NCBI GenBank assembly: GCA_949825065.1
Contig: OX463866.1
Coordinates: 1,503,001 to 1,567,000, forward strand
Reading direction: 5' to 3'
DNA: 64,000 bases
Source: Odontocerum albicorne
Lineage: Eukaryota > Arthropoda > Insecta > Trichoptera > Odontoceridae
Under the pieces are notes generated by a model, which was not told where the DNA came from, searched no databases, and worked only from the letters and a program-made list of their open reading frames with translations. Below, in pieces: positions 1-9,562 of the stretch. Each line of letters starts with the position of its first letter. Position 1 is the first letter of the stretch. Both the position numbers and the translations under genes were made by a program.

Positions 1-235
1 AACCGCAATTATGCCAAAATGTCATCGAAATTTTTGACAAAAGAGTGGACATCTGTGGAGCTGCAAGAGGTGGACATTTGGCGGATATTGTTTATCATAT
101 TTAATTGTCATACATTATACTTCAATGAACAATAAAAAGTTTTTTGAAATCAAAGCTAATTGTGTGTTTTATTCAAGAATTTTAAAAAAAAATTAAAAAC
201 CCGCTCAATTCGGAAGACCCAATACTACGATAAAT
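1..235 (+). pseudogene. 3' end of a Tc1/mariner (IS630-type) transposase
   Basis: The window opens inside the C-terminus of a transposase. Bases 3-104 read as about 33 residues ending in GGHLADIVYHI and a TAA stop, the usual tail of insect IS630/Tc1-mariner transposases. An AT-rich 3' tail follows to about 235. A related, longer copy lies inverted at 5820-6290 and shares both the coding end and the tail. The catalytic residues lie outside the window, so activity cannot be judged. Confidence 0.6.
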
Positions 236-399
236 TAACCCTTTTAATCCCGGCATATTTTGGCAAAAAAAAACAGTAGTTTATATTTTATTTTTAATCT
301 CAGTTAATATTTAGTTTTAAACGCATTCTTTTAAAAGTGAATGGTTCTCATAGTAAAAAATATACATATTCAACATAAAAACTTGTATGAAAACTTTGA

Positions 400-731
400 G
401 GCCGATGATCGGACCTGTGGGATTTTTCCAATACATCAGTTGGAACCGATAATCGGCCCCGTGGGATTTTTCCAATACACCAGTTGGAACCGGTAATCGG
501 CCCCGTGGGATTTTTACAATACACCAGTTGGAACCGGTAATCGGCCCCGTGGGATTTTTACAATACACCAGTTGGAACCGATTATCGGCCCCGTGGGATT
601 TTTCCAGTACACCAGTTGGAACCGATAATCGGCCCCGTCGGATTTTTCCAATACACCAGTTGGAACCGATAATCGACCCCGTGGGATTCTTCCAATACAC
701 CCGTTGGAACCGATAATCGGCCCCGTGGGAT
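400..731. repeat. 44-bp tandem repeat (about 7.5 copies)
   Basis: Seven to eight head-to-tail copies of a 44-bp unit. Each unit contains a near-palindromic CCGATAATCGG core followed by CCCCGTGGGATTTTT and CAATACACCAGTTGGAA. Copies differ by a few substitutions, such as GATAATC/GGTAATC and TCC/TAC. Open frames on both strands here are products of the repeat and are not genes. Confidence 0.9.
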
Positions 732-789
732 TAAAAGGCTTAAACTAAAACTAAAGCCAAATGTGACACTATCACATATCGGAAGATCT

Positions 790-1345
790 TTACAAAGGTT
801 TCTTTGTAGTTCGTATTAATGCAGTAAGTGTACAGCACTGGTACAAAGACCGGTGGATGGCTGCCGCACCATCCACAGAGATTCCGGTTTGATTCTTGCG
901 TTTTCGATTAAGAGATTCCTCTTTAGCAGGTAGTTTGTCGAAATAAAAAAAAACACAGTCGACGTTCCAGCAGATAAGAATATAATTTTTCCATTTTCCA
1001 TTCCTCATGTTCAGCCCATCGTAAGCCGTAAGTGTGGAGCACGCGGAAGATTCGTTACTCTTAAATGGTGTAAGAGATTCAATACAAGATAAATGGAAAA
1101 GTTCCACGAAGAAAAAGGATTGCAACATTCCTTGGACGCGGCATAGCTAAAGTGCTTATAGTAAATCGAATATGTTCCATAAAAAAGAGCCGAAAAATAC
1201 ATGATCTAGAGTATCGTCATCCAGGCCACACTCGCTGCCAGGATCCTCCACAATATCCATTCCGCAAAGGTGACTAGCCACCACGCAGTGACATATCCGC
1301 GAATGATACACGACTGAAACTTCTATCTTGATCATTATCATTACA
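790..1345 (-). pseudogene. Degenerate non-LTR retrotransposon C-terminus
   Basis: The minus strand has short overlapping open frames. One, at about 1156-1341, reads SECGLDDDTLDHVFF, which resembles the cysteine/histidine knuckle at the C-terminus of jockey-like LINE ORF2 or RNase H regions. Frames change several times, so this is a broken remnant. A hAT-type MITE sits immediately to its right. Family assignment rests on this one motif. Confidence 0.45.
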
Positions 1346-1351
1346 TTAAAC

Positions 1352-1816
1352 CAGGGGTCTCCAAACTACGGCCCGCAAGCACCATCAATCCGCCCCGCGG
1401 CAGCGGGCCGGATATGCCCGGTATCCGGCCTGTCATAGTTTATTTTGATTACATTGTAAAATGTACAATGTAAATAAATCATACAAAATAATAATCAGAT
1501 GTTTCTATTTAACGGCTATAGTCACAAAACACACTAGTCGCACTATATTTCGCTTTTCGCGCATCGGCTATCTCCGCCGCAATGAAATGTCCTTGACACT
1601 TGCCCGTAAGTACGAACCGAAATTGCGAACGGAGCGGAGTCCACACCCGCACCCTGCGCCATAGATATCTCACTCGCCGGCTAGTCCCAATACGAAAATT
1701 TGCGCGCAATTCAAAACTACAGTATGTTTGGTATGATGAGCTAGCTGGGTCTTGGCCCTTGGGACTTAGTGGAGGAGTCAGTGTGGCCCTTACACTAAAC
1801 AGTTTGGAGACCCCTG
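1352..1816. mobile_element. Non-autonomous hAT-type element with 8-bp target duplication
   Basis: The ends are perfect inverted repeats, CAGGGGTCTCCAAACT at 1352-1367 and AGTTTGGAGACCCCTG at 1801-1816. They are flanked by CATTAAAC (1344-1351) and CTTTAAAC (1817-1824), an 8-bp target duplication with one mismatch. The CAGNG ends and 8-bp duplication are diagnostic of hAT. The 465-bp interior is GC-richer than its surroundings and encodes no recognisable transposase. Confidence 0.88.
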
Positions 1817-2296
1817 CTTTAAACCATGGTTTCAAAGGGATAGATTGTTAGATTGATTTATATCTAGATCCCTTATTTACACCATATATATCTCAATCTA
1901 ACACCCATCGGTGCCAAGTATCATGTTTAATTTTATTTAAAAGATCAGTGATTGGCTGTGAAAAATCAGACAGGGGACACCAGGTTGAACATGTTCCCTT
2001 TATCAAGCAATAGCAACACATTCATTACCAGTGATACCAACGTGAGAATGAATTCAAGCTAGAGAAACATCTACATTATTTGACATCAATTAGAATAACT
2101 TGGCATTGATTGAACAAATAATTTCTTTATATAATTCCTCCATTATGTGGTCTCCATTTATGCCAATTCACTTTAACGCAGATTATTATGTTTACAATTT
2201 TAAATGCATTTATGATTACAGTTAAAATTTGAAACTTCTACACTCAGTAGTACGTCAACTAGAAACTTCTATATTTTTTTCCTTAAACGTCAACTA

Positions 2297-2985
2297 CGAG
2301 GCATATCCAGAAAGTGAAGTGTACTGAATTTTTGTAGGTTACAATTTTTTATATTTAAACAAAAAAAATACGTAGTTACCGTAGTACATATGTAAGCTAT
2401 TTTTCGACATAGTCGCCATTCCTCTCAATGAAGGTGGTGAAGCGGGGTATCAACTTTTTGATGCCTTCCTCGAAGTAGTTTCCCGCCAACCCCTCCGTCC
2501 ACTTCTCCACCTCTTCCTTTACCTCCTCGTCGGTTGAAAACCTTTTTCCACCCATGTACAGCTTCAGGGAGGTTAAGAGATAGTAATCTAAAGGTGCTAG
2601 GTCAGGGGAATGCGCGGGATGGTTCAGGACATCCCATTTAAACGAGGCGAACAGTTCCTTCGTGGCGTTGGCCGTGTGTGGTCTGGCATTGTCATGCAGC
2701 AGGCAGACTCCCTTTGTCAGCATGCCTCTCCTCTTGTTCTAAATCGCCCTCCGCATTTTTTTAGGGTCTCACAGTATCTTGCAGAGTTGATGGTCTCCCC
2801 TTGAGGCATATATTCAATTAAAATTATGCCTTGACAGTCCCAAAACACGGATGCCATGATTTTCTTGGCTGAAATTGTGGTTTTGAACTTTTTGGCGGAG
2901 GGTGAAGAGGTGTGACGCCCGTAGAGTAGAAAATTTTCTTTCGAATGACGTATAACCTTTACCATTTTGTTTTACTTTTGGTGCT
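2297..2985 (-). pseudogene. mariner transposase remnant, 3' half
   Basis: The minus strand encodes the C-terminal half of a mariner transposase in two frames. One (2717-2965) includes MASVFWDCQGIILIEYM and the next (2397-2723) includes LLHDNARPHTA and HSPDLAPLDYY, which contain the second and third catalytic aspartates of the mariner core. A frameshift near 2750 separates them. The 3' terminal repeat begins at 2297 next to a TA and matches the ends of the mariner copy at 9563-10522. The N-terminal DNA-binding part is missing, so the copy is inactive. Confidence 0.85.
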
Positions 2986-3107
2986 CATTTTTAAATTGGA
3001 AAAAAACGGACACAACTTATGTTAACACCCAATATAACACTGCTTACATGCCAATGTTAAATTATATATGTTGTTGTTTTTTAATCGTTGTATCAAAAAG
3101 CTCATTG

Positions 3108-3672
3108 GACCGTTGATAAGAGATTTCGTGAACACAAATCATTGTCACCGTGAAAATGCTAATCATTGTCACTGTGAAAATGCTATTAATTGTCACTGTG
3201 AAAATGCTAATCATTGTCACTATGAAAATGCTTATCATTGTCACCGTGAAAATGCTAATCATTGTCACCGTGAAAATGCTAATCATTGTCACCGTGAAAA
3301 TGCTAATCATTGTCACTGTGAAAACCTTCTCTATCGATGATGCCAAATTTTTGCATATCAGTAGTAACGGAAATAAATTGGACAGATTAGAGGCCCTACA
3401 AATATCTAAGTCAGTGCATCGGGATGAGCATGTGGCAAACATATATATTCCCAAGATCTCGCCGCTGCTTGCTGAGATTGTCTCCTGACTCCTTCCACCC
3501 ACAATCCCCAAGCCGATTTATTACCGTTAGAAGCGTATATATCAGTACCAGTTAGAACAGAATTCAGTCTTGTTTGTGCTCCCCTGATGACGAGGTGAAA
3601 GCCTTCAAACTAATAGGGTTATACTGTTATATAAAATGAAATAAACAGTGTTTGATAAAAACAAATTACAAT
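3108..3672 (+). pseudogene. Penelope-like element 3' end with expanded GIY-YIG domain
   Basis: The region aligns with the C-terminal endonuclease part of the Penelope-like element at 62675-63541. RFREH is followed by NHCHREN, then, after a frameshift, SIDDAKFLHIS, NGNKLDRLEALQISKSV and IPKISPLLAEI. The element's 3' end (about 3590-3672) matches the other copies, including AATAAACAGTGTTTG. Between the two coding parts a 24-bp unit is tandemly amplified (3126-3330). The reading frame is broken just after the repeat, so the copy is dead. Confidence 0.8.
3126..3330 (+). repeat. 24-bp coding minisatellite (ANHCHREN repeat)
   Basis: Eight or nine tandem copies of a 24-bp unit, AATCATTGTCACCGTGAAAA plus TGCT, lie within the Penelope-like endonuclease region. 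In frame they encode an octapeptide close to ANHCHREN. The intact copy at about 63176-63200 has this sequence once (MANHCHREN), so the array is a local expansion of a real coding segment. Confidence 0.9.
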
Positions 3673-3680
3673 GTCTTTAA

Positions 3681-3964
3681 CGTGTTCTTCGCGGGAAGCA
3701 CAAACGCCTGTGATCTGATCTGTAGCATTCCTTTGTGTATTTTACGTAATGTTTAGTTTATCTCCTTTATTTAATGAGTCTCCTTAAGAGTAATGACTAT
3801 TATTTATTATCAGAAAATTACTTGAATGTCATGTTTACTTGGTGGTGTAATCAAATATCAGTGGTTCTAAACAAAATACGCGTTTAAACTTAGAAATTAA
3901 AAAAACGCCGAAATTGTGCCGCGCACAGGATTCGTGGAATTTGATTTTTAACGCGGTGTACAGG
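3681..3964. mobile_element. TTAA-flanked insertion inside the Penelope-like tail
   Basis: The tail of the Penelope-like element reads TGTCTTTAAACCTCCAC in the copy at 5763-5779. Here it is split: TGTCTTTAA ends at 3680 and TTAAACCTCCAC resumes at 3965. The 284 bp between are flanked by TTAA on both sides, the target duplication of piggyBac-type transposition. Terminal similarity (CGTGTTCTTCGCGG against the complement of CGCGGTGTACAGG) is only moderate. No coding capacity is seen. Confidence 0.65.
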
Positions 3965-4022
3965 TTAAACCTCCACAATGTTAATGCCTTAACTTCTTTC
4001 TTCTCCCTGGCTCCATCCCAAC

Positions 4023-4560
4023 TCACTGTCTGCGAAGACTGTTGGGGTCAGCTCTCCTCGTCCTCAGGTCGTACGCTCTTCTGTCCCAGACCACGTCCCT
4101 CAGGCCGTGCCTCTGCATCAGCTTATATTTTTGCACCACCCACGAATTCTTTGGTCTTCCTCTGGTTGTTATTCGAGGAAGATCCATGGAGAATGCCTGG
4201 TTCACAATGTGATCGGGTGCTCTGCGTCCAACGTGCCCATACCATCTCAATCGCCTCTCCTCCATCTTACTGTTGATGTCTGTAACACCTAGGCTTCCAC
4301 GAATGCGTGACCTTTTTATTTTGTCTCTTAGAGACACACCAGCTGACCATTTAAGCATGCGTATTTCAGCAGTTTCTAGTTGCCTAGAGTAAGAGTTATA
4401 CATCGTCCAGCATTCGGAGCCATAGAAGAGTGCGGGTCTGACAATCGTTTGGTATACTTTTCCTTTTAACTTTACTAGCATTTTCGGATCACATAGAACT
4501 CCCGTCATTGATCTTAACTTCATCCATCCCACACTAATTCAAATGCGTTAATAATAGTGT
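4023..4560 (-). pseudogene. RTE-like LINE, C-terminal reverse-transcriptase fragment
   Basis: A 169-codon minus-strand frame encodes the thumb and C-terminal part of an RTE-type reverse transcriptase: KVYQTIVRPALFYGSECW, LETAEIRMLKW, MEERRLRWYGHVGRR and TTRGRPKNSW. This motif order is standard for RTE/BovB-like ORF2 C-termini. A close paralogue lies at 52521-53110. The copy is cut off at about 4533, right after the residues VGWMK, so it is a 5'-truncated insertion without its catalytic centre. Confidence 0.85.
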
Positions 4561-5290
4561 TAATGTATTAACTATAAATAATATATAAATAAATAGCATT
4601 CAATGACTTCATTTACTCAATTATCCAATTATTTACTTAAATTATCAACATAAATGGAAGGATTATTATTGCTTTATTGATGCGTTTTTAAATTAAAGTT
4701 GATTATTATGTAGATTCGAAGCATACTGCGATTATTAAATAAACATTATACGATAATGTTGGCGGTGCAAACGTTGAACACAATGTTTGTGCAAATATAA
4801 ATCGCACTGTGTACGAATATATGCTTGCGAATCATAATGAATACGCTCCAGTACGCCATTTCGCTAATTAAATACATAAAAAGACTTAAATTGATTATAT
4901 TTCTTATCGTATCAAAAGGGACCGAATTAGTCGTATTTCTAACTGGACAGCACGCGCTCCGTCCATGACACCAACCAGACCCTTGCGTCGGAGCATTGGA
5001 GCAAGTGTTCCTTGAATTGTTCCTCACTGCAAATACAGAGTCGATTCCTCACGTAACATTCCCCCATTTTGGCAGATGATAGTATGCCTTTAACACTTGC
5101 CTTACTGTGCTAAACAATTCCGCCAGCCACTGTGCTGGACGCTCAGCATCCAGTGAAAAATGTATGTTTTAAATTAAAATTATGCAAAATCTGCTATGTT
5201 ATCTTTTGTAATTAGCTTGAAAATTATTTTATTATGTAAGTCCTGGTCACTCACTATCCATCATAGGGTGGCAAGTGTTAACTACTAATT
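4561..5290. other. AT-rich sequence without an assignable gene
   Basis: Nothing in this stretch could be identified firmly. A minus-strand frame near 4920-5040 reads APMLRRKGLVGVMDGA in one phase. It looks like a transposon remnant but was not matched to a family. The remainder is low-complexity AT-rich DNA. Confidence 0.4.
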
Positions 5291-5309
5291 AAGTTCTGGG
5301 AGTCTCGAG

Positions 5310-5599
5310 GATATTAGATGGTTCGCAGTAGATTAGAGTGCGGCTCAATCATTTGTAACCTGAGAGGAATCCTGAATTCCTCGATAGTTGAACGAGTCCA
5401 AAAGAAAATTTTGCGACACCTTTATTGCAAAGAGTACAGATTTTACCCGTGGCTTTCTTTATTTCACGTTCTTTTAATGGATATGCTCGGACATTTCTCC
5501 TTAAGCGTTAGAAGAGGTCTACACATCTGTTTATACATACACAAATTGCTAACGAGAAAAATAGTAAACCCTTTGTTGATTCACAGACTAATGTTTAAT
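5310..5599 (+). pseudogene. jockey-like LINE reverse-transcriptase C-terminus
   Basis: The plus frame reads LVRSRLECGSIICNL-type residues (from 5318, MVRSRLECGSII) followed by IVERVQKKILRHL and later RRGLHICLYIHKLL. This is the typical order in the C-terminus of jockey/CR1-type ORF2 proteins: RSRLEYxSxVW, then IExVQxxFxR, then RRxxxxLxxLYKLL. It is interrupted at 5600 by a Penelope-like insertion with its own target duplication. Confidence 0.7.
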
Positions 5600-5807
5600 A
5601 TTGTAATTTATTTTTATCAAACACTGTTTATTCCACTTTTTTGTGACGGTATAACCCTACCGGTTTCAAGGTGCGCACCTCATCTTCAGGGGAGCACAAA
5701 CAAGACTTTGACAAACAAGACAAAAAAGTGGAATAAACAGTGTCTGATAAAAATAAATTACAATGTCTTTAAACCTCCACAACGTTAATGCCTTAACTAT
5801 AAACAAC
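5600..5807. mobile_element. Short head-to-head Penelope-like insertion
   Basis: This 208-bp insertion consists of two oppositely oriented pieces of the Penelope-like 3' end. 5600-5710 is inverted (containing AAACACTGTTTATTCCAC) and 5711-5807 is direct (AATAAACAGTGTCTG, then the terminal AACTATAAACAAC). It is flanked by the 10-bp direct repeat AATGTTTAAT at 5590-5599 and 5808-5817. An inverted fragment of the end at the upstream boundary is a hallmark of Penelope-like elements. Confidence 0.8.
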
Positions 5808-5819
5808 AATGTTTAATGT

Positions 5820-6290
5820 ATTACTTTGATTTCAAAAAACTTTTTATTGGTCATTGAAGTATAATGTATGACATTTAAACACAAAAAACAATATCCGACA
5901 AATGTCCACCTTTTGTCAAAATTTTCGATGACATTTTGGCATAATTGCGGTTCTTACTCACCGATAATGCGAATAATTTCATCCTTCAGCTCAGTAATTG
6001 ATCGGGGGTCATTCTTATAGACCTGGCTTTTCACGTAACCCCAGAGAAAATAGTCCAACGGTGTCAGATCACACGATCTTGGTGGCCAATTAACATCACC
6101 GTTTCCGGAGATTACAATACATAAAATAATTCAACAATTTGAACGCGACGTTGTTGTATTGTATACGACTCCATTTTTATAAATGTCATACATTACACTT
6201 CTCAAATGTCACAAGACCCAGGCAAGTTCGCGACGCCATCTGTGTTTTATCCAAGAATTAAAAAAAAACACTCAATTTGAAAGACTCTTT
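5820..6290 (-). pseudogene. IS630/Tc1-mariner-type transposase C-terminus
   Basis: The minus strand encodes PPRSCDLTPLDYFLWGYVKS and then QVYKNDPRSITELKDEI, the region around the last catalytic acidic residue of insect IS630-like transposases. An in-frame stop follows, then PQLCQNVIENFDKR. The tail matches 1-235 in the opposite orientation. Stops and missing N-terminal sequence make it a pseudogene. Confidence 0.75.
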
Positions 6291-6489
6291 ATATACATAT
6301 TTTAGTACCCCAGTTTCCTATCGCTACACGCCGTTCAATATCCCTCTTAACTCTTCCATCTTCTGAGAAAATACTTCGTAAAAAATCAGAGGCTAAGGAT
6401 TTGTGTCGAGATAGAAAAGTCGGGCGCTCTATCCTCTGACTACCCTGACAGGGGAATATCGTGACGGTGTATATATCTATGTACGTCTT

Positions 6490-6810
6490 CTTCTTCTTAT
6501 TTTAGGCATGTTGGCCTGTTATGGTCCTGCATCATTGTTTCCCTGTTATAACGTCGACTGCCAGCTGTCTTTCCATATTTTGGGAGGTCGACCTGGAGGT
6601 CTGCTCGCTTGGGGGATACTGTCTAATATCTTCAACTTCGCACATCCTTCGGATTTCTGTGTTTCGTACTCTATCACGAAAGGTTTTGCCAGCGATACTC
6701 CTGGTTCATTCCGCTGGTTCGAAGGAGATTTTTGGTTCTGACAGTGTCGACTCTGGACTGGATGCTGCATGTCATTATGGGGCGGACACAGGTCTTGTAT
6801 CATATATCCT
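6490..6810 (-). pseudogene. Probable LINE ORF2 C-terminal remnant
   Basis: A minus-strand frame contains ASRPPGRPPKIWKDSWQ, reminiscent of the basic GRPxxxW segment at the end of RTE/CR1-type ORF2 proteins. No other motif supports it, and the frame opens without recognisable RT sequence. The assignment is tentative. Confidence 0.3.
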
Positions 6811-6819
6811 CACCTTGCT

Positions 6820-7945
6820 TTGGATGTTCATATACTTGTTTTTCCAGATAGTGTAATGCATCCCTAACAATGTTAATATGCTAATCTTATCATATACTCT
6901 TATCCACTTCCAATAAATATTAATCATATCTGTACTATGTAATCTAGAACCTATAAATATTAGTGTTATCACGTGTATGTCAAACTTAACTCAATGTATT
7001 ATGTTTAAATTTATCATATGTCTGAATTATCACGAGCTGCGATATATCCAAATTCAATAAAGATTTCATATCACTAAATGGAAGTAAGCAGCGAACGATA
7101 CATTCAGATAAATCGCCTGATATCGATTTGACCTTAAGAGCATCGATAACATACCCGAAAAATTCCCTCTTAATCTATCGAAGGGTCGTGCGTATGGTTA
7201 TCTTTGCTTTAAATAGGACGTCATATCAGAGGCAGTAAGCATTATTCTTAAAGCCACTACGATGTTAACATCATAGTTATTATTACTTCTACTATATAAT
7301 ACTGTTAATATTATACTTCAATGTAATTCAACGATCATACAAATAAAATTACACAGTTGAAATTCTAAGTGTTTTCGTTGCAAAAGGCCATAACAATAGT
7401 GTTCTTTAAACATCAGGAAATATTATAGGTGCGGCTTTTTGTGATTGTTCAAGCACTTCGCCATAGAGGACATTATTGCACATTATGCTAGCACACAAGT
7501 ATTTAATTTTTTTTACGTATTGAAATAAAAAATACACGAGGACACAAGAGTTCCGTAACATTAAATTGCATACAATAATTACAAATGCATTATCTCATTA
7601 AAATGCAATTCCCAATTCGGCACAAGACGGATGACTCAGTCTCTTACGATAGCTCACCTATCCTTAATAGAACAAAGTTGAAAGAATAAATAGAAACCAG
7701 TTCAGACAGAAGATAAAGGTCTTGCAATCCACTCACACGGCAATGGCACGTGTTTTGATAGCACGGTGATTAAACAAAGCATGTGTGAACAGATGTGTTC
7801 GGAGCAATGTTCCCGACAAATGCCGTTTGATTGGTCTCGCACGTTTCATATCGTGCCACATATCAATCCGATAGGATTAGCGATAATTAGAAAATAAAAA
7901 GGATAGATGAGTTCTGCGACCGTGAATTCTCCGTCACATTACAAA
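6820..7945. other. AT-rich intergenic DNA, no feature recognised
   Basis: No coding frame, tandem repeat or terminal inverted repeat could be supported here. Short GC-richer patches around 7720-7870 did not match anything else in the window. Confidence 0.4.
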
Positions 7946-8045
7946 TATACGACTGCTTTTTTAACGTGAGAAAGTAAGATCATGTCACTTTTGTATCTGA
8001 AAAAAATTTAATGATCGAATGTGAGAAATTGACAAAATCTACTTA
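7946..8045 (+). pseudogene. Short LINE fragment leading into the 157-bp array
   Basis: The sequence translates, with one stop, to a degenerate version of FNLRKYDHITSYQKALNWL, seen more intact at 14813-15165 and on the minus strand at 20575-21034. It therefore marks a jockey-like LINE immediately upstream of the tandem array. Confidence 0.45.
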
Positions 8046-8995
8046 TTGTGTATTTACATACCATCTCTCTGTTTCCCTGTCGGGGTAGGTTAGGTGACAG
8101 AGTGCTAAACTTTCATATTTCAACACACTTAAGCCTCTTATCATACATACACCTTATCATAAAACGTTCGTTTCCATCTTTCAAAATATTATATTATTCT
8201 TATTGCGTATCTACATACCATCTCTCTGTTTCCCTGTCGGGGTAGGTTAGGTGACAGAGTGCCAAACTTTCATATTTCGACACATTTAAGCCTCTTTTAT
8301 CATACATACACCTTATAAAACGTTCGTTTCCATCTTTCAAAATATTATATTATTCTTGTTGTGTATCTACATACCATCACTTTGTTTCCCTGTCGGGGTA
8401 GGTTAGGTGGCAGAGTGCCAAACTTTCATATTTCAACACACTTAAGACTCTTTTATCATACATACACCTTATCATAAAACGTTCGTTTCCATCTTTCAAA
8501 ATATTATATTATTCTTGTTGTGTATCTACATACCATCACTCTGTTTCCCTGTCGGGGTAGGTTAGGTGACAGAGTGCCAAACTTTCATATTTCAACACAC
8601 TTAAGCCTCTTTTATCATACATACACCTTATCATACAATGTCCGTTTCCATCTTTCAAAATATTATATTATTCTTATTGCGTATCTACATACCATCTCTC
8701 TGTTTCCCTGTCGGGGTAGGTTAGGTGACAGAGTGCCAATTTTTCATATTTCGGCACACTTATGCCTCTTTTATCATACATACACCTTATCATAAAACGT
8801 TCGTTTCCATCTTTCAAAATATTATATTATTCTTGTTGTGTATCTACATACCATCACTCTGTTTCCCTGTCGGGGTAGGTTAGGTGACAGAGTGCCAAAC
8901 TTTCATATTTCAACACACTTAAGCCTCTTTTATTATACATACACCTTATCATACAATGTTCGTTTCCATCTTTCAAAATATATTATTCACTTCAT
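8041..8995. repeat. 156-159-bp tandem array (6 copies) built from a LINE 3' tail
   Basis: The landmark TGTCGGGGTAGGTTAGGTGA recurs at about 8079, 8236, 8392, 8551, 8710 and 8869, giving periods of 156-159 bp. Each unit contains TTTCATATTTC, CATACATACACCTTATCATA and CATCTTTCAAAATATTATAT. The same order of motifs occurs once in the 3' tails of LINE copies at 52320-52500, 23935-24120 and 9487-10640, so the unit is a LINE tail amplified in tandem. Short plus-strand frames across it are repeat products. Confidence 0.9.
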
Positions 8996-9019
8996 CCAAC
9001 CATACTTTCCTTTAAAAAT

Positions 9020-9445
9020 AAATAAACAACCTCCGTGGTCCAGTTGACGAGATGTTTGTCTCCCAACCCATTCCCTGTTGGAACCCATTAACCACTTAAC
9101 AGTCGAATTTTTAACATGCGACGTAAACCAATGACGAACTGTGACCGAATAAATTCTATACAAAAATATATTTTGTTCGGAGAAAACAAGTTCAAACAAG
9201 ATCTACTCAAACGAAGCTCGGGAAAAACACTCCCAACAAGTTGAAAACTAGATTTGCCCGAACGAGGCTCGGACTCGTCAGTATAAAAAGAAACTTCGTG
9301 CCCGAGTCCCGCTCGGGCAAAACAGTCAAGTGGTTAAAAACCAAAGGATTCCAGTCTGGTTTCACTTAGAGCCTTTTGAACATCTTTCTGGTTGGTTGGA
9401 AGAGATTGCCAGATTGCAATAAGTCCGTCAGGTTGTATTTTATAC
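9020..9445 (+). repeat. tRNA-derived SINE, interrupted by a TTAA MITE
   Basis: A SINE copy begins near CCTCCGTGGTCCAGTTGA and continues after an insertion with GATTCCAGTCTGGTTTCACT, TTTCTGGTTGGTTGGAAGAG and ATTGCCAGATTGCAATAAG. These match the body of the SINE at 36915-37090. Bases 9092-9333 are a later insertion. The internal B-box region has been lost around the insertion point. Confidence 0.7.
9092..9333. mobile_element. TTAA-flanked MITE inserted in a SINE
   Basis: This 242-bp element is flanked by TTAA at 9088-9091 and 9334-9337. Its ends are imperfect inverted repeats: CCACTTAACAGTC at the left and CAGTCAAGTGG at the right. The interior has related GCCCGAACGAGGCTCGGACT and GCCCGAGTCCCGCTCGGGC segments and a TATAAAAAG sequence. 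It lies within a SINE whose halves continue on both sides. A diverged fragment of the same family is at 17747-17864. Confidence 0.75.
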
Positions 9446-9486
9446 AACACAAGTAAAAAAAAAACAAATAAATAATAATGCTAGCC

Positions 9487-9560
9487 ATTTCCCAATCGGG
9501 GTAGGCAGAGAAGACTGCCAAACTTTACTATCTCACCACAAATTCTTCGTCTCCTGTATA
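9487..9560 (-). repeat. LINE 3' tail, part 1 (split by mariner)
   Basis: The motif CAATCGGGGTAGGCAGAGAA and the following CTTCGTCTCCTG match the conserved LINE 3' tail seen at 52320-52420. The tail resumes after the mariner element at 10525, so the mariner entered this LINE at a TA. Confidence 0.65.
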
Positions 9561-9562
9561 TA

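Noticed and set aside
3062..3511. 149-codon minus-strand ORF with repeated FTVTMISI motif
   Set aside because: It is the antisense reading of the 24-bp minisatellite in a Penelope-like fragment.
8520..9047. Repeated plus-strand ORFs (CRGRLGDRVPNFHIS) as a repeat-protein gene
   Set aside because: They come from the LINE-tail tandem array; frames are not kept between all units because periods vary between 156 and 159 bp.
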